Source of the DNA: Bdellovibrio bacteriovorus
Lineage (GTDB): Bacteria > Bdellovibrionota > Bdellovibrionia > Bdellovibrionales > Bdellovibrionaceae
DNA length: 64,000 nt
Direction: 5' to 3'
Assembly: GCF_001592755.1 (NCBI RefSeq)
Contig: NZ_LUKF01000018.1
Span: 52,072-116,071 of the forward strand
The position numbers were made by a program, and so were the translations under genes. Below are positions 52,844 to 61,765 of this stretch, piece by piece. The notes beneath the pieces were generated by a model. The model had not been told where the DNA came from. It searched no databases and saw nothing but the letters and a program-made list of their open reading frames with translations. The first letter of the stretch is position 1; the number at the start of each line of letters is the position of its first letter.

Positions 52844-53647
52844 ATGATGAGTCTAGAAACTCTGCTTCAAAAAATGTGGGTCGACTATTGTGAACTCAAC
52901 CCTGCTGCAAAACGCATTCACGACATTTTCACCAAAGAAGGCGAAAATGTAATCAATGACCACATTGCCCTTCGTACTTTTAACCATCCTCGTCTAGGAA
53001 TTGAATCCCTGGCTCAACATTTCAAAAAATACGGCTATGTTGAAAAGGGCGAATACACTTTCGTTGAAAAGAAACTTTACGCGAAACACTACGAGCATCC
53101 CAATGAAGACATGCCTAAGATTTTCATTAGCGAACTGGAACTTGAAAAGGTTTCGCCGTTCATTCGCGAAACCGTCAATAAACTTGTAGAGCAATTGCCA
53201 GACTCTGTGATCCAAAGCGAGACCTTCCCTATGTGCGGACGCCCTTGGAAGACTTCTTTTGATTTGTATTCACAATTGGCGAAAGAAAGTGAATATGCTT
53301 CGTGGGTGGCGGCTTACGGTTTCCGTCCGAATCATTTCACAGTGAATATTAACAAGCTGAAAAAATTCGAAGACATCGTTCAATTGAATGATTTCATTAA
53401 AAAACAAGGTTACACGCTGAACAAAGCCGGTGGCGAAGTGAAAGGAACTCCTGCAGATTATCTTGAGCAAAGCTCGACGATGGCTTCAGAAATTCCGGTC
53501 AAGTTTGACGACGGTAGCACTCACAATATTCCTGGTTGCTATTATGAGTTCGCGAAGCGCTATCCGCTTGCGAACGGGAAATTATATCAAGGCTTTGTCG
53601 CGAAATCCGCTGACAAGATCTTTGAAAGTACTAACAAAGTTAACTAA
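52844..53647 (+). CDS. DUF1338 family protein (2-oxoadipate dioxygenase/decarboxylase-like)
   Basis: A 267-aa protein of the DUF1338/HglS-like family; characterised members decarboxylate 2-oxoadipate to 2-hydroxyglutarate in lysine degradation with Fe(II). DHIALRTFNHP (metal His), FRPNHFTVNINKLKKF (His) and a later Glu-rich CYYEFAKRYP agree with the vicinal-oxygen-chelate-like fold. ATG at 52844 has AGGAG upstream; 17 earlier open codons are disregarded. The stop codon shares CTAA with the convergent HD-GYP gene. Confidence 0.75.
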   Translation: MMSLETLLQKMWVDYCELNPAAKRIHDIFTKEGENVINDHIALRTFNHPRLGIESLAQHFKKYGYVEKGEYTFVEKKLYAKHYEHPNEDMPKIFISELELEKVSPFIRETVNKLVEQLPDSVIQSETFPMCGRPWKTSFDLYSQLAKESEYASWVAAYGFRPNHFTVNINKLKKFEDIVQLNDFIKKQGYTLNKAGGEVKGTPADYLEQSSTMASEIPVKFDDGSTHNIPGCYYEFAKRYPLANGKLYQGFVAKSADKIFESTNKVN

Positions 53648-54291
53648 GCCACGCGTTTGATAAGCTTATCAAACGTTTCTTTGTCCGTGTCTTGCTGGCC
53701 CCAATGCTTGTGGGCCTGCAAGAATGTCTGAACCAGCTGTGGATCAAACTGTGTCCCCGAACAGCGCTTCAGCTCTGCATACACGACCTCTAAGGGAAGC
53801 CCTTTACGATAAGCACGGGTTTCCGACATCGCGTCGTAGGTATCCACAACTAAAATAATACGCGCCAGCAACGGCACTTCGTCACCGCGTTTTTTATCCG
53901 GGTAACCAGTTCCATCCACACGTTCGTGGTGACCACGAATCGCCGGCAGAATTTCTGTAAAGAAGGGATGTTTTGCTAAAGGTTTGATGATCTCTTCACT
54001 CATCACCGGATGACTTTGCATGACCAAATGCTCTTGATCATCCAGCTTTCCTGGCTTAGCGATAATGCTTTGAGGAACACCGATTTTACCGATGTCATGA
54101 AAAAGGCCCGAAAACTCAGCCAGCTTTTGCTGATATTCGTTCAAGCCGGCGTCACGCGCTAATTTGCGCGACATCTCACCGACTCTGCAACAATGCGCAT
54201 ACGTCGCTGGGTCTACAGCTTTCAATGATTGCATCAAGGCCTGTGCAGCTTCATAAGCCCACGGCGGAATGTCACCCCAGGAAGACGACAT
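53644..54291 (-). CDS. HD-GYP domain phosphodiesterase
   Basis: A 215-aa protein made almost entirely of an HD-GYP domain, which hydrolyses cyclic-di-GMP. The motifs are intact: HCCRVGEMSRKLA, LFHDIGKIG, the downstream metal His in MQSHPVMSEEI, and HHERVDGTGYPD (HHExxDGxGYP). No receiver or sensor domain is attached, so it may act as a free c-di-GMP-degrading enzyme. Contrast with the degenerate copy at 61762. Convergent with the DUF1338 gene and ending in the same CTAA. Confidence 0.87.
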   Translation of the reverse strand: MSSSWGDIPPWAYEAAQALMQSLKAVDPATYAHCCRVGEMSRKLARDAGLNEYQQKLAEFSGLFHDIGKIGVPQSIIAKPGKLDDQEHLVMQSHPVMSEEIIKPLAKHPFFTEILPAIRGHHERVDGTGYPDKKRGDEVPLLARIILVVDTYDAMSETRAYRKGLPLEVVYAELKRCSGTQFDPQLVQTFLQAHKHWGQQDTDKETFDKLIKRVA

Positions 54292-54331
54292 ATGGCTCCC
54301 TTCTCCCCTTACCTTTCATTTTTCGGAAATT

Positions 54332-54393
54332 AAGACGTAAAACTTAAATAAGAGAAATTTTATCGTCTTATCTTGAGTCAACTTCCGGTTGAC
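54332..54393. promoter_or_regulatory. two inverted repeats upstream of a barrel gene
   Basis: AAGACG (54332-54337) with CGTCTT (54364-54369), extended by flanking A/T pairs, and GTCAAC-TTCCG-GTTGAC (54377-54393, perfect 6-bp arms). They lie between the divergent genes starting at 54291 and 54471 and may bind a regulator or shape the leader RNA. Evidence is symmetry only. Confidence 0.35.
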
Positions 54394-54470
54394 AGTTTGT
54401 TGCGTGATTGAAAGACTTTTCAATGAAAGTGAATCACATTGAAACAGCTTTGTATCTGGGAAGGGTTTTT

Positions 54471-55133
54471 ATGAAAAAGTGGCTTCTTGTTTTATCCATC
54501 CTGACTTTTTCGTCGGCCTCGTTTGCACAAAAAATTAAAGTTCGTAAAGTTAAAGGCAACCAGGCCGTGATCGAGTTTTCTGGAGGCTCTTTGCAACCTG
54601 GAAACGTTTATGAGCTGGCTCCCGATGAATTTGGTGAGTCTTCAGCCGTTTCGACTTCCCGTAGATACTTAGTAGGTTTGAGCTTTAATTTCGAGAATAC
54701 TAAAGCAGACACTTCGGGAGCTGAAAACGAAACGGATATCAACTTGCTTGCGAAGTTCGGCTGGAACTATGGCACTTTTGAAGTTGGACCCATGGTCAGT
54801 TATTCCTCTACCGCTATCGGCAGTGTCACGACAACGACTTACAAATTTGGTGGCTTCGGAGACTACAACATGATCGCCAATACTCCTGGCGAGGCCTTCA
54901 TCTATGGCTTGGGAGGTTACGCCTCCATGGGTCAACGTGATAGTGGCACCGGCAGCAAAATTGACGTTATGGATTTCTTTGTGGGTCCCTTTGCAAAGTG
55001 GTTCCCTACAGGTACAGGGGTGGGCTTCCGTCTTGATGGTGGCTATATCTATCAAAAAGTTTCTGGCGGCGTGGGCGGCGACGCGACGATCACGGGTCTA
55101 GCCTTCACTGCGGGCATTATTGCCTACTTCTAA
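54471..55133 (+). CDS. outer-membrane beta-barrel protein
   Basis: A 220-aa protein starting at ATG 54471 (GGGAAGGG upstream). Signal peptide MKKWLLVLSILTFSSASFA (cleavage after residue 19), then about 40 residues with KIKVRKVKGNQAVIEF and a small barrel with strands YLVGLSFNFE, FGWNYGTFEVGPMVSYSS, YKFGGFGDYN, FRLDGGYIYQK and a terminal Phe (TAGIIAYF). OmpW/OmpX-like in size. Upstream inverted repeats suggest regulation. Ends at the terminator 55158-55186. Confidence 0.75.
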   Translation: MKKWLLVLSILTFSSASFAQKIKVRKVKGNQAVIEFSGGSLQPGNVYELAPDEFGESSAVSTSRRYLVGLSFNFENTKADTSGAENETDINLLAKFGWNYGTFEVGPMVSYSSTAIGSVTTTTYKFGGFGDYNMIANTPGEAFIYGLGGYASMGQRDSGTGSKIDVMDFFVGPFAKWFPTGTGVGFRLDGGYIYQKVSGGVGGDATITGLAFTAGIIAYF

Positions 55134-55157
55134 TAAAATCTTAACAAATCATGCGTT

Positions 55158-55186
55158 GAGGGCCCTTGTACGGCCCTCTTTTTTTT
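55158..55186 (+). terminator. intrinsic terminator
   Basis: GAGGGCC pairs with GGCCCTC around CTTGTAC, followed by eight Ts. It ends the barrel gene at 55133. Confidence 0.9.
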
Positions 55187-55214
55187 AGTATTTGATTCTT
55201 AAAAAGGAAACCGC

Positions 55215-56042
55215 ATGAAGCCCTCGGGATTATTTTTCTTCTTGCTCCTGTTCTCGCCATTCGCATTTTCTCAACCACTGCCTTTGACGACACCTAATAA
55301 GTCCTGCGCGTGTTCCGCTGAGCTCGCGGATCCGTTGGAAGAGCCCCAAAGTTTTAACTATGGGAAGTTTCAAGGCCTGTGCATTGACTCTTGTCGTTTT
55401 CGTTCGGCACGGATTTTAGAAAACTCGTCACGCCTTACAGTCGGAAATATTTTGCATTTGGGAGGTTACTATAAGGCGAGCATCTCGTTGCAGGATCTGG
55501 CAAAGGTCGAAATGGGCTTTGAGGAGTTTTTGCCGGGAGTTTCGCACGTGGTTTTAAAGTTCACTTTGGATGAAAAAGCTCCCGACATTCTTTTGCTCAG
55601 CCAAGTGAGCAGTCAAAAAGCAAGCATTCCTGTCAGATCTTTGGTGCTATCCTCAGAAGGCGTTCCCCCGAAGGACTACCAATACACTTTGATGGAAGCT
55701 TACTTCGGAAATTTCTTGTTAGCGCATCGCTTGGTCACAGGTGACGAATTTTCTCGTTGGATCACCGAGTACACTCATCCTTTAAAAATGGTGGGACTGA
55801 AAGTTTCGCCGACAGTGGCGGGAAAGATTTTTTTGAAGGGCGTTCAAGAAAGCGACGCTCAACGTATGCAGACGGCGTATGCGCTGTTTTCAAATAACTG
55901 TTCGACCAGTGCGTTTTCATTCATTGATTCCCAATCTAAAATCACTCGCACGGGATGGCAGCGATTCTTGGATGCACTTCCAATCGCAGGCCCTTGGGGC
56001 ACTTTGCAATCGTTGCATGAAAGACAGTTGGTAAATCAATAA
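55215..56042 (+). CDS. exported protein, DUF4105/Lnb-like
   Basis: A 275-aa protein with a signal peptide (MKPSGLFFFLLLFSPFAFS). Two cysteine-rich N-terminal segments (KSCACSAEL, GLCIDSCRF) suggest disulfides. YALFSNNCSTSAFSFID resembles the NNC motif of DUF4105/Lnb-N domains, an NlpC/P60-related thiol-hydrolase group, which would place a catalytic Cys here. Assignment is tentative. It lies between two terminators, so it is transcribed alone. Confidence 0.6.
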   Translation: MKPSGLFFFLLLFSPFAFSQPLPLTTPNKSCACSAELADPLEEPQSFNYGKFQGLCIDSCRFRSARILENSSRLTVGNILHLGGYYKASISLQDLAKVEMGFEEFLPGVSHVVLKFTLDEKAPDILLLSQVSSQKASIPVRSLVLSSEGVPPKDYQYTLMEAYFGNFLLAHRLVTGDEFSRWITEYTHPLKMVGLKVSPTVAGKIFLKGVQESDAQRMQTAYALFSNNCSTSAFSFIDSQSKITRTGWQRFLDALPIAGPWGTLQSLHERQLVNQ

Positions 56043-56104
56043 TCCAAAGGAAGCTCTGCTATTTTTAGTTGGAAACGTCGTGCAAGGACGTTGGTTCTTA
56101 AAAA

Positions 56105-56135
56105 CAAAAAAGGAGCAGTTGCCTGCTCCTTTTTT
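56105..56135. terminator. bidirectional intrinsic terminator
   Basis: GGAGCAG pairs with CTGCTCC (4-nt loop TTGC) with A tracts before and T tracts after. It serves the convergent genes ending at 56042 and 56139. Confidence 0.87.
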
Positions 56136-56138
56136 ATT

Positions 56139-59100
56139 TTAAACTACCGTCTCATCATGACCGAAGATCTTGCGATACTTACCCATGAACCAATCTTGGA
56201 AGCGGTCAATGTACAAATGCACCGCCGGGATCACGTAAAGAGTTAATAGCGTCGAGCTGATTGTACCGCCGATAACAACAATCCCCAGGGACGTACGAGA
56301 TTTAGAGGCCTCATTCAGACCGATCGCCACCGGCACCATTCCGGCAATCAAAGCCAAGCTTGTCATGATGATAGGACGAAGGCGGGTTTCACCGGCTTTA
56401 ATCAAAGCATCGTAACGAGATTGTCCTTCTTTCTGACGTTCCATCGTCGAGTCGATCAATAGAATAGAGTTCTTCGTCGCAAGACCCATCAACATCACGC
56501 AACCAATCATCGAGAACAAGTCAAAGCTAGAACGTGTGATGAATAAAGAGAAAAAGGCTCCACAAGCCGCCAACGGAATCACGGCCATGATTGTGAAAGG
56601 CGTGATAAATGATCCGTACAAGCTTGCTAGGACCAGATAGATAAACATCACACCCAATCCCATAGAGACCATGATATTTGTCATCAGCTCGGCAAAACGC
56701 TCGGCTTCCCCGACGAAACTGAAAGTCACACCTGCAGGAGCTTTCAACTCCCCTTGCCCCAGAGCATTTACTTCGGCCATGACTCCGCCAAGACCTTTTC
56801 CTCCTGGAGTTAGATCGGCAGAGATCTGGATGTAACGATTGCGGTTTTCACGCAAGATCACAGACGGACCTTGAGCTTCTTTTAAAGACGCCACGTTTTG
56901 CAACGGCACAAGGCGTCCACTTAAGTTCGGCACGCGCAAGTGAGCAAACTCCTCACGAAGGTCACGTTGATCCGGTTTCAAACGAACACGCACATCGTAG
57001 TTTACACCGTTTTCACGGTAGATCGCAGGAGTTAAACCTTCAATCAATGTACGAAGCTCCATACCGATACCCGTGACCGTCACCCCAGAAGCTTTGGCAA
57101 CATCACCTTTGAGCTTCACTTGATATTCAGGTTTACCCGCACGGTAGCTGCTATCCACCTGTTGCAGACTTGGATTTTGTTTTAATTTTGCCAAAAGCTT
57201 TTCAGAATACTGAACCAGCTCATCCATGTTTTGACCAACAACGTTCAAGTTGAAGGCGCGGCTGCTTTGCTGGCCGGGATTGTCAGTCACAATGATATTG
57301 TATTTTTCTAACCCTGCGTAAGCTTTACGGAGTTCATCTTTCATCTGCGTAGTGTTTTTATTCCTTTGCTTCGAAGGAACAAGATGGACGTAGACGCTCC
57401 CCTTATGGGCTTCTCCATTGGCTGAACCAACAAAAACTAGCACATCTTCAATCTCTTTAAACTTGCGTGTACGAGTTTCAATTTCTTTGGCGACTTCATC
57501 TGTTCCATCCAAACTTGCCCCCGGCGGAAGTTCGAACATCACATAGAACTCTCCGTTATCCTGAGGCGGCAAGAATGTAAAAGGAACTTTTGTCGCGATA
57601 AACAAAGAGAAAAAGAAAATAAACACAGAGCCTAAGATCGTCTTGATCGGATGATCCAAAGCCCAGCGCAATGTCATAACATAGATTTTTTCCAACCAAG
57701 TTTGAAAACGATCAAAATCTTTCAGAAGTTTCTGATTCCAACGGCCAAAACGCGACGTCGGCGGTTTGTGGGAGTGTTCACCGGCGACGTAAGCAGAAAG
57801 AACCGGCGCAACAAACAAACCGTCGAACAAAGAAACAATCATCGCAAAACAGATTGTCAGACCGAATTGTTTAAAGAATTGACCCACGATACCTTGCAGG
57901 TTTCCGATGGGACCGAACACCGCAAGAATCGCCAACGTCGTCGCGATCACGGCCAAGGTCACTTCGTTCGTACCAACGATAGCCGCCTTTTTCGGAGAAA
58001 GTCCCGCCTCCAATTTTCGAAAGATATTTTCACGCACGACGATGGCATCATCGACAAGAAGACCGACAACCAAACTCATCGCCAATAAACTCATGATGTT
58101 GATGGAGAATCCAAACATACCCATCACGATACATGCCCCCAGAAGCGAGTTCGGAAGCGCAAAGCCCGTGATCAATGTGGATTTCATACTTCCTAAGAAG
58201 AAGTACACCACGAAGACCGTCAATAAGACCCCAAAGAAAATGGATTCATACACGTCAAATACGTTCGCTCGGATCTTACGGCTGGTATCCTGAACGATCT
58301 TCATTTCGGCATTCATGCCTTTGGCTTTGAAATCAGCGTTGATTTTCTTAACTTTCGCGGCGACGTCATCCGCCACCTTCACCGAGTTTGCACCCGATTG
58401 ACGATAGATACTGAAATTGATGGCTTTCTTGCCATTCAAACGACTGCGCGTTTTTTCATCTTCAAGCGTGTCTTCAATCTTACCGACGGAAGAAATCGTG
58501 ATCGGATGATAAACATCGGCTAAACGCAGAACGGAAGAACCGATTTCCTCAATAGATTGATATTGAGCCAAGGTTCTAAACGAATACTGTGTCGGGCCCA
58601 CGTCGATTTTACCGGCAGGAACGTTACGTCCCCCACTGCGCAAAGCCTCGGCGACAGCGGTGGCTGAAATATCAGTGCCGTTCAGACGATCGCGGTCTAA
58701 GGAAACGTGAATTTCTCTTTTACGTCCCCCTAAGATGTCCACTTGGCCGACTTGATATACTTGCTCGAACTGCGGAGAGATCACCTCTTTTGCCAAGTCA
58801 TAAAGTTTCGCATCATCCATATCCGCTTGTAGAGAAATATACATGATCGGCGCATCTGAAGGACTGATCTTACGAATCACGGGGGCATCAATATCATCTG
58901 GAAGTTCCCGCAATGCATTTGAAACTTTAGCGCGCACTTCCTGTTCAGCGAAGTTCAGATTCGTCTTCAAAGAAAACTCAATAGTCAAAATGCTCACGCT
59001 CTCCATATTCTGAGACGAGACCTTTTGAACCCCGGAAATCGTAGAAACTTCGTCCTCCAGAATCTTAGAAACTTCCGTTTCAATTTCCTGAGGACCGGCT

Positions 59101-59258
59101 CCGGCATAAGTCGTTTGCACAACGACCGTCGGCAAGCTCACATCTGGATAAAGATCGATCGGAAGACCTTTGAGCGAAATCATTCCCAGCGTCAGCATGA
59201 GAATAACGATAGACATAATAAAAACGGGATGACGGACGGATAATAAAGCTGGTGACAT
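56139..59258 (-). CDS. RND family efflux transporter (AcrB-like)
   Basis: A 1039-aa RND permease. N-terminal TM1 (VFIMSIVILMLTLGMISLKG) is followed by a periplasmic porter domain; the proton-relay motif VGLLVDDAIVVRENIF (Asp pair) and later GLATKNSILLID and ALIAGMVPVA fit the family. AcrB-like substrate gating segments (PPGASLDGTDEV, VGSANGEAHKGS) are present. A TTG start 8 codons upstream is possible; ATG at 59258 is preferred although its ribosome site is weak. No membrane-fusion protein or TolC gene lies within reach, so it must use partners encoded elsewhere. Confidence 0.88.
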   Translation of the reverse strand: MSPALLSVRHPVFIMSIVILMLTLGMISLKGLPIDLYPDVSLPTVVVQTTYAGAGPQEIETEVSKILEDEVSTISGVQKVSSQNMESVSILTIEFSLKTNLNFAEQEVRAKVSNALRELPDDIDAPVIRKISPSDAPIMYISLQADMDDAKLYDLAKEVISPQFEQVYQVGQVDILGGRKREIHVSLDRDRLNGTDISATAVAEALRSGGRNVPAGKIDVGPTQYSFRTLAQYQSIEEIGSSVLRLADVYHPITISSVGKIEDTLEDEKTRSRLNGKKAINFSIYRQSGANSVKVADDVAAKVKKINADFKAKGMNAEMKIVQDTSRKIRANVFDVYESIFFGVLLTVFVVYFFLGSMKSTLITGFALPNSLLGACIVMGMFGFSINIMSLLAMSLVVGLLVDDAIVVRENIFRKLEAGLSPKKAAIVGTNEVTLAVIATTLAILAVFGPIGNLQGIVGQFFKQFGLTICFAMIVSLFDGLFVAPVLSAYVAGEHSHKPPTSRFGRWNQKLLKDFDRFQTWLEKIYVMTLRWALDHPIKTILGSVFIFFFSLFIATKVPFTFLPPQDNGEFYVMFELPPGASLDGTDEVAKEIETRTRKFKEIEDVLVFVGSANGEAHKGSVYVHLVPSKQRNKNTTQMKDELRKAYAGLEKYNIIVTDNPGQQSSRAFNLNVVGQNMDELVQYSEKLLAKLKQNPSLQQVDSSYRAGKPEYQVKLKGDVAKASGVTVTGIGMELRTLIEGLTPAIYRENGVNYDVRVRLKPDQRDLREEFAHLRVPNLSGRLVPLQNVASLKEAQGPSVILRENRNRYIQISADLTPGGKGLGGVMAEVNALGQGELKAPAGVTFSFVGEAERFAELMTNIMVSMGLGVMFIYLVLASLYGSFITPFTIMAVIPLAACGAFFSLFITRSSFDLFSMIGCVMLMGLATKNSILLIDSTMERQKEGQSRYDALIKAGETRLRPIIMTSLALIAGMVPVAIGLNEASKSRTSLGIVVIGGTISSTLLTLYVIPAVHLYIDRFQDWFMGKYRKIFGHDETVV

Positions 59259-59335
59259 GGGTGCGCAAATTATCAGCTTCAAAAAAAAACAACAACTAAA
59301 GAGAAGTTCGAAGCCCGAAGGATTGGGACAGCCCG

Positions 59336-60322
59336 CTAACGGTCTTCGAACGTCACGTACACCATTGTTTGGTTTAAAAGCATATAGGCGATCTCACCAA
59401 AAGTCATTGGTCCCACGATATTCGCGGTTTTCTTTCCTTTTAAATTTGCATAAAGAAAATTCAAAATGCAATTGCAGGCAAAAGTCGGCCGCTTCAAACC
59501 CGAATCTCTGGTCACCTTTTCGAATTCCGCCTCGTAATTCTCTACAGGCGTAGCAAATTTATACTCCACATCCGAAAACACCGGGGCGTAAAGCTGCACA
59601 GATTTCGAGTTCTCATTCAACGCCATCACACTGACATTGATCATGGCGCCTGAATAGTTGGCGACCAAAGGCAACTGCGTATCGATCTTTTTCTCTTGAA
59701 TGTACTCGCAGAAATTTCTTTCCTGACCGTTAACCGTGCACTCAGTGACCTCAAAAGCTGTCGACTTAAAGCGAATCACGTCGCCCTGTCCCTGCTTAAA
59801 AAGATTCAGAATATTTACTTTTCCATATTTGTCTTTACTAAGACCCGCGTGCAAAACCACGGCGCGATCCGTGTGGACCTCTCCTGAAACTCCATTATAG
59901 ACTTTGGGTTTCTTGACCGAATCTTCTTCAAGATGAAAGCCGCTGACCCAGCCCAGTAACGGGCTGTCAAAGAGTCCGGGAAAACTCGCACATTCTTGGG
60001 CAAAGCGCTTATGAACGCCGGAAAACGCAGGAATGATAATGAAGGAAACGCCATTTTCATCATAGTCCTTAGGAAGTTTATAAAGCTCTTCCGAAGAATA
60101 ACTTAAAGTCCTACAACTGATGACGAATTCTGGAAGCTGGACAACTTGAATGAACTCATTGGTGTCGATACCACCGGACTCTGACATGAAGTATGGAATG
60201 GTGCCGCCAATCCAAGAGCCTTGGGGAAGCCGATTGAGCAATGATTCATGGCCCGCAAGAAGCAGGTTCCGTCCCTCACGAATCATGTTAGCAACTTCTT
60301 CAACATTAAAAAGCGTTTTCAA
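59336..60322 (-). CDS. FIST-like sensory protein with TTG start
   Basis: A 328-aa protein. Features recall the FIST/FIST_C ligand-sensing fold: an N-terminal alpha/beta part with GNLLLAGHES-type strands (RNLLLAGHESLL), SGEVHTDRAVVLHAG, and a C-terminal ending TFGEIAYMLLNQTMVYV with FACNCILNFLY. I choose TTG at 60322 because GAGGAAG lies just upstream and it follows the preceding small gene by 1 nt; the frame is open for 46 codons more but would overlap that gene. It probably senses a small molecule for the nearby kinase. Function unproven. Confidence 0.55.
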   Translation of the reverse strand: MKTLFNVEEVANMIREGRNLLLAGHESLLNRLPQGSWIGGTIPYFMSESGGIDTNEFIQVVQLPEFVISCRTLSYSSEELYKLPKDYDENGVSFIIIPAFSGVHKRFAQECASFPGLFDSPLLGWVSGFHLEEDSVKKPKVYNGVSGEVHTDRAVVLHAGLSKDKYGKVNILNLFKQGQGDVIRFKSTAFEVTECTVNGQERNFCEYIQEKKIDTQLPLVANYSGAMINVSVMALNENSKSVQLYAPVFSDVEYKFATPVENYEAEFEKVTRDSGLKRPTFACNCILNFLYANLKGKKTANIVGPMTFGEIAYMLLNQTMVYVTFEDR

Positions 60323-60323
60323 G

Positions 60324-60557
60324 TTAACTTCCTCGTCCAAAGATACATTTGATGTCTTCAGAAACAGCGTGTTCGTTCTTTTTAAAAAACTCGTATGCAA
60401 TTGTGACAGCCTCTCCCATTTTTTCGGATGATGGATTGCCTCCCACCAAGTGCCTGACACGGGTGATGATCATTTTGCTGGCCAGAGCCTGCAACGGCAG
60501 TTCATCCTGATTAACAACCAGACTCATCCAGCGGGGATCATCTTTAGGTGGAAGCAT
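60324..60557 (-). CDS. small conserved-looking protein (77 aa)
   Basis: A 77-aa soluble protein (MLPPKDDPRWMSLVVNQDEL...), helical in its C-terminal half (EKMGEAVTIAYEFFKKNEHA). It stops 1 nt before the TTG start of the FIST-like gene, with the latter's ribosome site inside its last codons, so the pair is translationally coupled. No family is recognised. Confidence 0.6.
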   Translation of the reverse strand: MLPPKDDPRWMSLVVNQDELPLQALASKMIITRVRHLVGGNPSSEKMGEAVTIAYEFFKKNEHAVSEDIKCIFGRGS

Positions 60558-60724
60558 TTCGGTTCACTTTCAAAAGGTAAAAAATCCTACGCACTCTTTA
60601 TCGGCTGACAAAGTACCAAGATATATAGAATAGACTCGCAACAAGATTACATCTTCACGGGGAACTTAGAACGAGTTTAGATCTTCGCGGAACTGCCGAA
60701 AAGCTGCGCAGAGGTGTTTAGCAG

Positions 60725-61765
60725 ATGAAAGAATCCCTTTCAAATGTGAACCCAGTGAAATTGCTTGAGTCCCATCTTCGTCGTTTTCATCCCACCGCTT
60801 TTATCACTGTTGTCGCAGTTATTATTTCCCTTCTTCTGATTAGAAGTCTGTTCCAAAAAGAATCGGCGATCGATCACTATTTCGATGTCGCCTGCCTGCT
60901 AGTCAGCTTAAGTTCGTTCGTCGCGGTAGTACTCTGTTTTTTGTACTTAGAGGCGCAACGTCAGGCTAACGAAGCGATTGCCTTGTTGGAAGCCAAATCT
61001 TTGGAGGCGCAAGAACAAAAAAACATCGCCTTACAGTCCTCTAAGATGTCAGCTTTAGGTGAAATGGTGGCGGGAATGGCCCACGAAATCAACACTCCAC
61101 TGGCCGCAATAAAAATGTTCTTATCTGAAGCGCTCTACGAAATTGAAAACAATAAAACCGGCGACACCACCGTCGTGGTTAATTTTCTTCATAAATCCGA
61201 TGCCACGATTGACCGTGTTTCCAAAATTATAAAAGGACTCAGAACGTTTTCCCGATCTGGTGATGCTGATCCTTTTCAAAATTACTCGGTTCAGGAAGCT
61301 ATTGAAGACGCGATGATTTTGTGTGGCGACCGTTTCAACTCAGAAGGCGTCGAGCTGCGATGGGAGATTCCCGCTGAAACCATTCCCATCGAGTGTCGCC
61401 CCGTCGAAATAACCCAAGTGCTTCTAAATCTGATGGGAAATGCATTAGATGCTGTCGGAAAATTAGAGGAAAAATGGATCGAACTGAATGTTTCGCAAAC
61501 GCCTGACTTCGTACAAATGCGAGTGACTGATTCCGGTCCCGGCATTGATCCACTGATCTTAGAAAAAATATTTCAACCATTCTTCACGACAAAAGATGTC
61601 GGCAAAGGCACGGGGATAGGTTTGAGTGTTTCCATGGGAATCGCCAGAAGCCATAACGGCCGCCTGTTTATCGATCCGGGGCACGTGAATACTAGCTTTG
61701 TAATTGAAATTCCTAAACGACAAGGTCTTCAGATCGAGGATCTTTCTTTAGAAGGTATTATATGA
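60725..61765 (+). CDS. membrane sensor histidine kinase
   Basis: A 346-aa kinase. Two membrane helices (about residues 22-40 and 55-75) with only a short extracytoplasmic loop, a coiled segment, then the H box MAHEINTPLAAIK (His120), N box LMGNALDAV, and G boxes DSGPGIDP and GKGTGIGLSVSMGIA. It lacks a large sensor domain, so it may read membrane state or a partner such as the adjacent FIST-like protein. ATGA overlap with the response-regulator gene shows it phosphorylates that partner. Confidence 0.86.
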   Translation: MKESLSNVNPVKLLESHLRRFHPTAFITVVAVIISLLLIRSLFQKESAIDHYFDVACLLVSLSSFVAVVLCFLYLEAQRQANEAIALLEAKSLEAQEQKNIALQSSKMSALGEMVAGMAHEINTPLAAIKMFLSEALYEIENNKTGDTTVVVNFLHKSDATIDRVSKIIKGLRTFSRSGDADPFQNYSVQEAIEDAMILCGDRFNSEGVELRWEIPAETIPIECRPVEITQVLLNLMGNALDAVGKLEEKWIELNVSQTPDFVQMRVTDSGPGIDPLILEKIFQPFFTTKDVGKGTGIGLSVSMGIARSHNGRLFIDPGHVNTSFVIEIPKRQGLQIEDLSLEGII

